64,000 nt of DNA, taken from Bacteroidia bacterium. Lineage in GTDB: Bacteria > Bacteroidota > Bacteroidia > SpSt-205. The stretch is taken from positions 234,815-298,814 of the forward strand of contig JANXCX010000024.1 in NCBI GenBank assembly GCA_025059535.1, given 5' to 3'. Positions 56,924 to 64,000 of the stretch are shown here, one piece after another (positions within the stretch are counted from its first letter, which is position 1; each line of letters begins with the position of its first letter). Both the position numbers and the translations under genes were made by a program. Below the pieces are notes generated by a model. It had not been told where the DNA came from. It searched no databases and worked only from the letters and a program-made list of their open reading frames with translations.

Positions 56924-58037
56924 AGGCCGCCAGATTTAGGGCTAGGGTAAGGAGGAAAAGTAGAGCGCCCAAAAAGAATAGGACGTGGTAATGGTAGCTG
57001 CCGATGGGGGCCTCACCGAGTTCAGCCGCTAGGGTAGCGGGCAGAGTCCGCACGGGCTGAAAGGGTGTAGTAGCTAAGAGTGGGGCATTTCCGCTTACCA
57101 TGAGTACCACCATCGTCTCACCTAAAATTCGCCCGGCTGAAAGCAGAGCGGCCGTAGCTATGGAGGGTAGGATGTAAGGCAGCTTGAGCCGCAAAATAGT
57201 TTGCCAGCGCGTGGCGCCTAAGCCATAGCTGGACTCCACTAGCAGGCGCGGTACCGCTTGAAGGGCCTCCTCCACTAAGCTGGCCATGAGCGGAAGTGTT
57301 ATCCAGCCCAGCAGCAGCCCAGCCGTAAAAGCCGTCTCCCCTGCTGAAAGGTGGAGGACGCTTTTCACCGCTGGCACCACTACCACAAGCCCCCAGAAGC
57401 CCACTACTACCGAAGGCAGGCCAGCCAGTACTTCCCAAAGCACCTTGATAGGATAGTAAAGCGTACGGGGCAGAAATTCCGCCACATAGATGGCCATCGC
57501 TAGCCCCAACGGCACTACCAGCATCAGCCCAATGAAGGTTACCCAAACGCTACCTACCAAGAGAGGCCATACGCCTACTCGGGGCAGGGGCTCGTAGGTG
57601 GGCGACCAGTACAGGCTACCGAAAAGCTCCCGCCACCCTTGCCAAGTAACAGAGATGGGTTTGACTGCTTCTGGTAGAAGAGGCGCCGGAAGAGCTAAGA
57701 GGATAGCCGTATCCGCCGCTAAATCCGCTAAGATCCGCTGGATCTCAGCCGCCGAAGCGTAGGCGGGCAAATACCGCTCTAGGTTAGCCAGATGTACTAA
57801 ACGGGCTGGCCGAGCCGGGCCGCCAAAAGCCGCCCAATCGGCTTTTCCCTCCGCCAAAGCCCGCACGGCTTCCGCCGAAAGCCGCACCACAGGATTAGCG
57901 GGATGCACCGCAAAGACGAGCTCAGGCTGAGGAAACTTATACAGCGCCGGCAAGCCCTCGCGAAAAAGAAAAACCGTCAGCCCTATAAGCACCAAAAAGG
58001 TACTCCACCCAGCGACGGCAAACATTTTCTTTTTCAT
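56880..58037 (-). CDS. pstC: phosphate ABC transporter permease PstC with a PstS-like periplasmic insertion
   Basis: A 385-residue permease, longer than the usual about 300. The first helix (FAVAGWSTFLVLIGLTVFLF, about 6-25) is followed by an insertion (about 36-135) before the second helix. The rest has the PstC core, including EVLAGLPSVVVGFWGLVVVVP and SLVEEALQAVPRLLVESSYGLGATRWQTILRL, and GRILGETMVVLMVSG. The insertion contains VHPANPVVRL and WAAFGGP, closely matching PstS of the same operon (VHPANPISRL, WRELGGP). ATGA overlap with pstS. Confidence 0.92.
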   Translation of the reverse strand: MKKKMFAVAGWSTFLVLIGLTVFLFREGLPALYKFPQPELVFAVHPANPVVRLSAEAVRALAEGKADWAAFGGPARPARLVHLANLERYLPAYASAAEIQRILADLAADTAILLALPAPLLPEAVKPISVTWQGWRELFGSLYWSPTYEPLPRVGVWPLLVGSVWVTFIGLMLVVPLGLAMAIYVAEFLPRTLYYPIKVLWEVLAGLPSVVVGFWGLVVVVPAVKSVLHLSAGETAFTAGLLLGWITLPLMASLVEEALQAVPRLLVESSYGLGATRWQTILRLKLPYILPSIATAALLSAGRILGETMVVLMVSGNAPLLATTPFQPVRTLPATLAAELGEAPIGSYHYHVLFFLGALLFLLTLALNLAAYAIQSRYLRAQTLG

Positions 58038-58843
58038 GGGACATAGCCCATTTTAGCGGTCAAAGCTCGGCCCTCTTCGGAATGGACAAAAGCTAAAAAT
58101 TCCTTTACTTTCTCTCGGTTGCGCTGATCGTAATAGTAGTATAGGGGACGAGCTATGGGATAGTCCGCAAGTTCTTGGCGGCTGCGTGCGGGCAGACGGT
58201 AAGGCTTGCCCGGCGCCGTTGCAATAGCCAAAACTTTTAGGTTAGGATTAGTGTAGGCGATTCCGATATAGCCAATGGCGCTTACATTCTGAGCAATCGC
58301 CTGTACTATGGTACCAGTGGCGGGGAGAAAGCGTACATGGGCCGCAAAATCTTTTCCGCGCAGCACCCGCTCCCGAAAGAATTCAAAGGTGCCTGAGCTT
58401 GACTCGCGGGAGTAGGGGTGGATGGGCAGGTCCGGCCCTCCAAGCTCACGCCAATTGCGCACCTGACCGGTATAAATCCGTTCTAAGTCCTCCCAGGTCA
58501 GTCGGCTAATGGGATTAGCGGGATGGACGCAGATAGCTAGTACATCCCAAGCTACGGTATCCTCTATTACCGTGATGCCCCGCGCGGCGAAGCGAAGACG
58601 CTCAGAAACTTTGAGCGGGCGCGAGGCCATGGCGATTTCGGTATCCCCATTCAGTAAAGCCGCCAGGCCTACGCCACTTCCGCCACCCGTAACGCTTACG
58701 AGGACCTCTCCCCGCCGCTGCATAAAATGCTCGGCAAATATTTGGCTTAGGGGGAGGACTGTATCACTTCCCTTGATGCGCAGGACGGCTCGATCCGTAC
58801 AACCGAAAAGGAGGAAGAGAAAAAAGCTCATCCACTTCCCCAC
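58034..58843 (-). CDS. pstS: phosphate-binding lipoprotein PstS
   Basis: A 269-residue phosphate-binding protein, acting as the periplasmic receptor. Lipobox FLLFGC (about 10-15), then KGSDTVLPLSQIFAEHFMQ, VTGGGSGVGLAALLNGDTEIAMASRPLK, CVHPANPISRLTWEDLERIYTGQVRNW and YSRESSSGTFEFFRERVL, where the phosphate-contacting Ser/Arg/Asp residues are expected, are in order. GTG 58843 or ATG 58831 may start it; ATG gives MSFFLFLLFGC. First gene of pstSCAB-phoU. Confidence 0.93.
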   Translation of the reverse strand: MGKWMSFFLFLLFGCTDRAVLRIKGSDTVLPLSQIFAEHFMQRRGEVLVSVTGGGSGVGLAALLNGDTEIAMASRPLKVSERLRFAARGITVIEDTVAWDVLAICVHPANPISRLTWEDLERIYTGQVRNWRELGGPDLPIHPYSRESSSGTFEFFRERVLRGKDFAAHVRFLPATGTIVQAIAQNVSAIGYIGIAYTNPNLKVLAIATAPGKPYRLPARSRQELADYPIARPLYYYYDQRNREKVKEFLAFVHSEEGRALTAKMGYVP

Positions 58844-58886
58844 TTCGGCAAAGCAGCGGAGGATATGTAAAGCAAATGTTGCGCTT

Positions 58887-58915
58887 CAAGTCCGCTCCAA
58901 GGAGAAGCGGATTTG
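58887..58915. repeat. inverted repeat in the E1-pstS gap
   Basis: CAAGTCCGCT and AGCGGATTTG pair over 10 bp (one G-T) around a 9-nt loop. It is the only clear hairpin in the 155-bp gap between pstS (58843) and the upstream E1 stop (58999), which holds no gene. No T-run follows, so it may be a binding site, a processing hairpin or a weak terminator. Confidence 0.4.
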
Positions 58916-58998
58916 AGCTGAGGCTGCTTCTCTTCTTCAAACGGTGCCTCGCTGAGGGGCTTCTAAAGAGGGGAAAGGTTGCGGTCAGAGAGGCTGAG

Positions 58999-61038
58999 TC
59001 AGTACCGCAGGAGGGCCTGAGCGGCTTCTAAGAGGCGCGCTGGACTGGGGAGGTAAGCCTGCTCCAAGGTAAGGCTAAGCGGCACCGCGGGTACTTCAGC
59101 GCTTCCGAGAACGCGCGGCGGGGCATCCAGCCATTCAAACGCATTTTCTGCAATCCAGCCCGCCAAAGCCTGGGTAAAGCTATGGGCCGGCGGCTCCTCC
59201 GTCAGAAGCAAAACCCGGTGATACCGCCTCACCGCCTTATAGACCTCCTCATAGTCTAAGGGGGAGAGGCTGCGCAGATCTAGGAGGGCGACCTGACCAG
59301 GCAGCTGCCGGGCGAGCTCAAGCCCCCAGTGCACCCCCATCCCATAGCTAATCACAACTAAGGCGGGCGTCTGAGTTGCCTCCAGCCACCAGCGGGCTTT
59401 ACCAATCGGTACCTTATAGGCCGCGTCGGGCTCGGGCGTCTTAGCCGCACGCGTGCCTGGCACCTTAGACCAATAAAGACCCTTGTGCTCCAAAATCACC
59501 ACAGGATTGGGGTCGTAAAAGGCTGCCTTAAAGAGCCCCTTCATATCCGCAGCGTTAGAGGGGTAGACAACCTTGATGCCGCGGATAGCGGTTAGCACGC
59601 TTTCTATGCTAGAGGAATGGTAAGGCCCCCCGCCCATATATGCGCCACATGGTACGCGAATTACTACAGGAAGTGGCCACTTGCCATAGGATAGATAGAA
59701 AGAACGGCTGAGTTCGGTAAAAAGCTGATTGAGCCCTGGCCAGATGTAATCGGCAAATTGAATTTCTACAATTGGTTTGCAGCCTACTACTGCCATACCC
59801 GCACTACTGCCGATGATATAGGCTTCTTGGATGGGCGTATTGAAGACGCGGTGGTCGCCGAATTTTTCCGCTAGCCGAGCGGCTTCCCGAAAGACGCCGC
59901 CTAACCGCCGCCCTACGTCCTGCCCGTAGAAGAGAGCTTCAGGATGGGCGGCCAAAATCTCCTCCAGAGCATGCAGCGCCGCATCCACCATAAGCACCTC
60001 AGGGGCGCCTGGTGGATGGCGCTGCCCTTCCTCCTCCGTTATAGGTGTAGGGGCCAGGACAAACTCCTCCAAACTCTTAGGGTCTGGATCGGGGGCGGCG
60101 GCCGCTCGGGCAAAATCCGCCGCTATGCGCCGCTGAGCCGCTTCTTCTATCTCTTCTAACTGCACTTCGGGATAGTATTCTTTCAGATAGCGCTGGAGCA
60201 CGAGGCGGGGATCAGCGGCTAAGGCTTCTTGATACTCTTCGGGGGGACGGTAGGCCTCGCGCCGCACGCCAGAGGTATGATGCCCAATCAGCGGCACACG
60301 CGCATACAGCATAGCCGGCCCCTTTCCCGCACGCACCCACGCAAAGGCCTCCTGCGCCACCGCATAACAGGAAAGAAAGTTATTCCCCTCCGGCACACTA
60401 AATACCCTAAGGCCAGGAAACCCCTGGGCGTATTCCACGGGGGTCATAGCCCGCAGCTCGGTCTCATTAGCCGAGATAGCCCAGCCATTGTCCTGAACTG
60501 CATATAGAATAGGCAGGGATTTGAGAATGGCCATTTGAAAGGCTTCGGCGACTTCGCCCTCGGTGAGGGCCCCATCGCCTAAGCTGCACACCACTATGGC
60601 CTCATCCTGCCTCAGCCCCTGCTGGCGAAGGTACTTAAGGCCCTGAGCAGCTCCCGTAGCCGGAATCGCCTGCATCCCTGTAGCCGATGACTGATGGGGA
60701 ATCTTCGGTCGGTCAGGCAGGCGAGCACTGGCGTGATTGTAGTAGGTGCGCCCACCTGAAAAGGGGTCCGGCGCCTTAGCAAGAAGTTGAAGCATAAGCT
60801 CATACGGCGAAAAGCCCATGGCCAGCAGCATGGCCTCATCCCGATAGTAGGGATATACATAGTCCTCGGGACGCACCAGAAAGCCTACCGCAATCTGAAT
60901 AGCCTCATGCCCCCGAGAGGTGGAATGGACATATTTCGCTATATCCCGATGGGTATCGTAGAGCTGGGCCATGTAGTAGGTATAGCACATCAGCAGGTAG
61001 GCCTCTTGAAGCTGGGCTTTGGATGCCACCTGGAGCAT
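58999..61038 (-). CDS. fused E1 alpha/beta component of a branched-chain-type 2-oxoacid dehydrogenase
   Basis: A 679-residue thiamine-diphosphate enzyme with the E1 alpha and beta chains joined. The alpha half (about 1-320) has GDGALTEGEVAEAFQMAILKSLPILYAVQDNGWAIS (the ThDP motif) and HTSGVRREAYRPPEEY; the beta half (about 345-679) has ALHALEEILAAHPEALFYGQDVGRRLGGVFR, TPIQEAYIIGSSAGMAVVGCKPIVEIQFADYIWPGLNQL and RVPCGAYMGGG. It decarboxylates 2-oxo acids and acylates a lipoyl E2. No E2/E3 gene is nearby. The alpha/beta fusion is common in Bacteroidota. Confidence 0.92.
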   Translation of the reverse strand: MLQVASKAQLQEAYLLMCYTYYMAQLYDTHRDIAKYVHSTSRGHEAIQIAVGFLVRPEDYVYPYYRDEAMLLAMGFSPYELMLQLLAKAPDPFSGGRTYYNHASARLPDRPKIPHQSSATGMQAIPATGAAQGLKYLRQQGLRQDEAIVVCSLGDGALTEGEVAEAFQMAILKSLPILYAVQDNGWAISANETELRAMTPVEYAQGFPGLRVFSVPEGNNFLSCYAVAQEAFAWVRAGKGPAMLYARVPLIGHHTSGVRREAYRPPEEYQEALAADPRLVLQRYLKEYYPEVQLEEIEEAAQRRIAADFARAAAAPDPDPKSLEEFVLAPTPITEEEGQRHPPGAPEVLMVDAALHALEEILAAHPEALFYGQDVGRRLGGVFREAARLAEKFGDHRVFNTPIQEAYIIGSSAGMAVVGCKPIVEIQFADYIWPGLNQLFTELSRSFYLSYGKWPLPVVIRVPCGAYMGGGPYHSSSIESVLTAIRGIKVVYPSNAADMKGLFKAAFYDPNPVVILEHKGLYWSKVPGTRAAKTPEPDAAYKVPIGKARWWLEATQTPALVVISYGMGVHWGLELARQLPGQVALLDLRSLSPLDYEEVYKAVRRYHRVLLLTEEPPAHSFTQALAGWIAENAFEWLDAPPRVLGSAEVPAVPLSLTLEQAYLPSPARLLEAAQALLRY

Positions 61039-61042
61039 GCTT

Positions 61043-61050
61043 CAAATATG
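61043..61050 (-). promoter_or_regulatory. -7-like promoter element of the E1 gene
   Basis: Minus strand CATATTTG, one base from TAnnTTTG, 4 nt before the ATG at 61038. Confidence 0.35.
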
Positions 61051-61062
61051 CCGAGTTTTATG

Positions 61063-61070
61063 TAACTTTG
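61063..61070 (+). promoter_or_regulatory. -7 promoter element of the glycogen-synthase-like gene
   Basis: TAACTTTG, exact TAnnTTTG, ends 6 nt before ATG 61077 and thus decides that start. Confidence 0.55.
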
Positions 61071-61076
61071 TACAGC

Positions 61077-61835
61077 ATGAGTAGCCTGTGGAGCGAGCGT
61101 TTGCGGGTATTGCTGGTAACCACGGAGTGCGAGCCCTTCTGGGAAGAGACCGCAGCCGCCCATTATGTCTCCCAGCTACCTCAGCGGCTAGCCGCTCAAT
61201 ACGATGTGCGGATTATCATGCCCAAATACGGTCTCATAGATGACCGTCGCTGGCGCCTCCATGAAGTCAAGCGCCTCTCGGGTATAAATATACGCGTGGG
61301 GCACATGGACTACGCGCTTTACGGTAAAGTCGCCAGCATCCCCGGCACACGCACGCAGGTGTATTTTCTGGACAATCATGAATTCTGGGGTCGTAAAGGG
61401 CTCTTCACAGACCCTGATACGCAGCTTCCCTATGCCGATAACGATGAGCGAATTATCTTCTTTAGCAAGGGTGTCATAGCAGTGCTCAAAACTCTCAAGT
61501 GGGCCCCTCATATTATTCACTGCAATGGCTGGATGACGGCCCTACTTACCCTCTACCTCAAATACCACCTTAGCCGGGACCCCTTCTTTAGCGGGGTAAA
61601 GCTGCTTTTCACTCAATACGAAACGAACATTCCCGATTTACGCTTTTCGCCTAATCTACCTGAAAAGGCCCGGATAGATGGGCATATACCCGAACCGTTT
61701 CTTCGGCTAGCGGGGGATCAATACGCCCGCCTTTTAGAAGAGACCCGTTGCGGCATAGAGACCCATCAAGGGTTTCCCGCCCCAGAGACGTGGGTGGAAT
61801 ACTACCAGAGCTTACTTTCGCACTCGCCCGTCTGA
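61077..61835 (+). CDS. glycogen/starch synthase N-terminal (GT5) domain protein
   Basis: A 252-residue protein with the N-terminal domain of glycogen synthase: VLLVTTECEPFWEETAAAHYVSQLPQRLAAQYDVRIIMPKYGLID, VYFLDNHEFWGRKGLF, DNDERIIFFSKGVIAVLKTLKWAPHIIHCNGWMTALLTLYLK. The C-terminal nucleotide-sugar-binding domain of full-length GT5 enzymes (about 470 residues) is missing. This short version is conserved in Bacteroidota next to DUF4270-like lipoproteins, suggesting a non-catalytic or regulatory role. The start is fixed by the promoter; the frame is open further upstream. Confidence 0.85.
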   Translation: MSSLWSERLRVLLVTTECEPFWEETAAAHYVSQLPQRLAAQYDVRIIMPKYGLIDDRRWRLHEVKRLSGINIRVGHMDYALYGKVASIPGTRTQVYFLDNHEFWGRKGLFTDPDTQLPYADNDERIIFFSKGVIAVLKTLKWAPHIIHCNGWMTALLTLYLKYHLSRDPFFSGVKLLFTQYETNIPDLRFSPNLPEKARIDGHIPEPFLRLAGDQYARLLEETRCGIETHQGFPAPETWVEYYQSLLSHSPV

Positions 61836-63070
61836 AGCGAAACGCTAGACTCCTCCTGCTCGTTTTAGCCGCCTGCCGCAATCCTAATCGCACGGGCGAA
61901 GCACTTTTTCCTCCGCCTACCGTGCGTACAGACACGCTTTCTATCCGTCAAATACGTCAAATCTTTCTCCCCCCGCCCTCTAGCCGGAATGCCCCCTTTG
62001 TCTTTTTAGGCACGACCACCGACTCCCTAATAGGCCGATGGGAAGGGAGCTGGGCCACCCAATTCGCCCTAGGCGGCACCAATGTGCGTTTCTATACCAA
62101 CGAACTGATAGGCATAGATTCAGTTATCTTAGAGCTCTTTTTAGCGGGGGTATATGGGAATTTTGGAAAGCCTATGCAGGTGCGGGTGTTCCGACTTACT
62201 CAACCTCTCAGTTCGGCTCAGGAATACACCACGGAGAGCGCATTCTCCCATGATGGCCAGAATTTATGCCTTCCTGGGAAGGACAGCCTGTTTTTTACCG
62301 CCTTTACTCCCCGCAGTTACCGGCTGCCTCTGAGTCCAGCTTTAGGGGAATACCTACTGAGGTTACCGCCTGAGGCCCTTTCGGGGCAAGCGGCCTTTCA
62401 GACTGCCTTTCCAGGCCTATATGTAGAGGCTTCACCTTTTGAGACTCAGGCTAGTGGCGCTATCTATACAGTCTTTCCCCGTAGCGTAGGCACGGTGCTA
62501 CGCGTGTATTATCGGGAGCGACTTCAGGGCCAAGAGGTACCCCAGCGCTATGATTTCTTCATTTCGGACAGCTGCGTGTGGGCCTACCGGCTCGTGCGGC
62601 ATCCGCTCAATCCGCCCGCCCTGCGTGATATACTGGAGGGAGATTCCGCTCAGTGGCAAAGAAAGCTGCTTCTCGCTGGCGGTCTGCCCGTAGGCCTTGA
62701 ATGCCAAATACAGGGTTGGGAAAAGCTGCGTCGCCGCCCTATTATAAGCGCCTATTTGCGGTGGGCTTCAGACAGCGCTACTTACCTTACTTACAATCCC
62801 TTCTATCCCAGACCGCCTAGTGTGGCCCTGTATGCCGATACTATCGGGGAGGTGGCTACCGCCTCTTGGGGGTTTAGCGAGTGGGAGGGAACTACGCTTA
62901 CCTGGGAGCTAAGCCGTCCTATTCAGGAGATAACCTTGGGACGGCGTGCACCACCCCAGCGGTTTTATCTCTGGGTGGCAGGCCGGAATTATACCCTCCA
63001 GCGGTGGGTGGGCAACGGTACGACTACGCCCCAGCCACCCTATCTCATCGTTACCTCCGCCGACCCATAG
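61832..63070 (+). CDS. DUF4270-like lipoprotein
   Basis: A lipoprotein: LLLLVLAAC is a lipobox, followed by NPNRTGEALFPPPTVRTDTLSI and strand-rich sequence (FVFLGTTTDSLIGRWEGSWATQFALGG, LELFLAG) of the DUF4270 family. No ATG or GTG lies at the expected place: CTG at 61832 (overlapping the upstream TGA as CTGA) would give MKRNARLLLLVLAAC; a GTG at 61790 or TTG at 61748 would add a long, atypical N-terminus inside the upstream gene. The neighbouring short glycogen-synthase-like gene is the usual partner. It is exposed on the periplasmic or outer face. Confidence 0.78.
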   Translation: MKRNARLLLLVLAACRNPNRTGEALFPPPTVRTDTLSIRQIRQIFLPPPSSRNAPFVFLGTTTDSLIGRWEGSWATQFALGGTNVRFYTNELIGIDSVILELFLAGVYGNFGKPMQVRVFRLTQPLSSAQEYTTESAFSHDGQNLCLPGKDSLFFTAFTPRSYRLPLSPALGEYLLRLPPEALSGQAAFQTAFPGLYVEASPFETQASGAIYTVFPRSVGTVLRVYYRERLQGQEVPQRYDFFISDSCVWAYRLVRHPLNPPALRDILEGDSAQWQRKLLLAGGLPVGLECQIQGWEKLRRRPIISAYLRWASDSATYLTYNPFYPRPPSVALYADTIGEVATASWGFSEWEGTTLTWELSRPIQEITLGRRAPPQRFYLWVAGRNYTLQRWVGNGTTTPQPPYLIVTSADP

Positions 63071-63981
63071 GCATAAACAGGTACTACCGCTAAGCGCCGA
63101 GCCTGCGACTGAGTGGTTACGAGCTCCAGCCTATTCGGCCCGCTTATGGGGAAGCGCCAAACAGAATCCTGACGAAGAAAATATACCACACCGCTGAAGA
63201 AATCCACCCCTATGCTTTCTACGGCTGCATAGCCGCCTGGCGTTAAGCGCCCAGTGCGGGAGCGGGTGACCGCGCCCGTATACTCCTGACCGAAGTAGGC
63301 TTTCAAATAAGGGGAAGTAAGGCGCTCCAAGGGGAAATCGCCCTCTACGGCTTGAACACTACCTGTGCGCGCCGCATGTTGGTAGCTAAAGGCGTAGTAA
63401 AGGCTATCCTGCCGACATACCCCGCCTGCGCCCCCTGGCTGCTCTATCCAAAGGTACTCGGGCTGACCAGGCAAGGCTAAATGGGCATAAGGCGCCATAT
63501 CCTCTAGGCGAAAGGCCGTAACATAGCCCGGACCGGCCATCAGGCCAAAGGCTGGCGCCACAGCCACATGCGTAGCGGGCCCAGAAAGGCTATACCATTT
63601 CCACACTCGCGGCCCCTCTAAGGGAAAGATTCCCCCTATACCCGCCCAATTCTCCCCTACTAAATAGAAGCGCGGCGGCTTTAGGGAAGCCGCTAATCCC
63701 CTCATTCGATAGGGCAGGCGTAAAGTCCAGCGGGGGGTCAGGCTACCCGCTGGAAATACCAGCAGCGAATCGCCTTGGGCAGACAGGGCTAAGAGGTAGG
63801 CCTCTAACCCCTGCAGGCTGCGCACAGGCCAAGGTAGGCGCTGTACTGCCCCTGTATGAGCTACCCACCATAAACTGCTGTCTAGCTGAAGGTAAACCCC
63901 TACCGGTTTAGGAAAGTAGCGCGTATCTTCTTCCCCTCGACAGCCTTTCAGTAGGCCCAGCGCAGCCAGAGCCCCCCCCAC
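63040..63981 (-). CDS. putative lipoprotein, unknown, partial or GTG start near the window edge
   Basis: A 313-residue frame from GTG 63981 to the stop at 63040. The start region LAALGLLKGC is a lipobox-like motif and the frame stays open to the right edge (LRGGLY upstream), so the true start may be outside. The rest has repeated short strands with W/Y (LRGLAASLKPPRFYLVGENWAGIGGIFPLEGPRVWKWYSLSG; YLWIEQPGGAGGVC), suggestive of a beta-propeller-like fold. No family recognised. It overlaps the DUF4270-like gene by 31 bp, convergently. The first codons lie in two runs of eight G, similar to others in the window. Confidence 0.6.
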   Translation of the reverse strand: MGGALAALGLLKGCRGEEDTRYFPKPVGVYLQLDSSLWWVAHTGAVQRLPWPVRSLQGLEAYLLALSAQGDSLLVFPAGSLTPRWTLRLPYRMRGLAASLKPPRFYLVGENWAGIGGIFPLEGPRVWKWYSLSGPATHVAVAPAFGLMAGPGYVTAFRLEDMAPYAHLALPGQPEYLWIEQPGGAGGVCRQDSLYYAFSYQHAARTGSVQAVEGDFPLERLTSPYLKAYFGQEYTGAVTRSRTGRLTPGGYAAVESIGVDFFSGVVYFLRQDSVWRFPISGPNRLELVTTQSQARRLAVVPVYAYGSAEVTMR

Positions 63982-64000
63982 GTATAGCCCCCCCCGAAGG

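Noticed and set aside
63970..64000. Two runs of eight G at the start of the edge lipoprotein gene as a phase-variation switch
   Set aside because: Runs of seven or eight G also occur inside housekeeping genes (recA near 25195-25203, topA near 1454, the MFS gene near 20930), so these tracts are ordinary here; no repeated-frame arrangement was seen.

Overview
The window is a gene-dense, roughly 55-58% GC stretch (by eye) of a Bacteroidota chromosome, probably from a compact-genome and possibly thermophilic lineage. Family-level markers are the long IspG with an inserted domain, an OmpA protein with thrombospondin type 3 (TSP3) calcium-binding repeats, the N(V/I)GIG...RL.V fibre repeats, a DUF4270-type lipoprotein next to a short glycogen-synthase-like gene, a DUF2520 protein, a Nif3/zinc-ribbon pair, a TonB-dependent receptor, and many exported proteins whose signal peptides end in LWAQ or similar. 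A ba3-type oxidase start at the left edge (subunit IIa and the beginning of subunit II) suggests aerobic respiration. No insertion sequence, prophage, CRISPR array or rRNA was seen.

Layout. 1-1357: ba3 oxidase genes and an exported TPR protein (minus). 1392-9884: topA, a glycosyltransferase-like gene, smc, a methyltransferase-like gene and an aminotransferase (plus). 9910-14238: ispG, a Bacteroidota-specific exported protein and an orphan RND adaptor (minus). 14360-15786: a fibre-like gene with an in-frame amber codon and a small exported protein. 15793-20074: PAS-SpoIIE phosphatase and OmpA/TSP3 protein (minus). 20150-22309: beta-barrel protein and MFS exporter. 22267-25987: recA-asd-glycosyltransferase 39 (minus). 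26003-28435: FAH-family hydrolase, gcvH, a dual CDGSH protein (minus) and an M23 peptidase. 28436-30619: TonB-dependent receptor (minus). 30669-43908: the information-processing block: tRNA-Thr, barrel protein, a tRNA-like leader, tuf, tRNA-Trp, secE, nusG, rplK, rplA, rplJ, rplL, rpoB, rpoC, followed by nif3, a zinc-ribbon protein, a TPR protein and pepF to 48736. 48687-50987: GT2 and a PLP-dependent lyase (minus). 51022-51789: DUF2520 protein. 51771-58843: pstSCAB-phoU with a DUF3127-like gene, a TPR-SpoIIE phosphatase and a small exported protein (minus). 58999-61038: fused E1 alpha/beta 2-oxoacid dehydrogenase. 61077-63070: glycogen-synthase-like N-domain and DUF4270-like lipoprotein. 63040-64000: a lipoprotein running to the edge.

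Regulation and architecture. The most striking system-wide pattern is a near-constant Bacteroidota -7 element (TAnnTTTG, usually followed by C) placed only 2-8 nt upstream of start codons of many genes, which predicts leaderless or almost leaderless mRNAs. At recA/fah two such promoters overlap inside one palindrome that contains both start codons. Around tuf, two tRNAs and a tRNA-like cloverleaf sit 3-7 nt before ORF starts, so tRNA 3' processing could create mRNA 5' ends. All eight convergent junctions are 25 bp or less, or overlap, leaving no room for ordinary terminators.

Limits: all family assignments come from motif recognition by eye; no alignments or profile searches were run. Starts were chosen from promoter position, overlap and usual family length.
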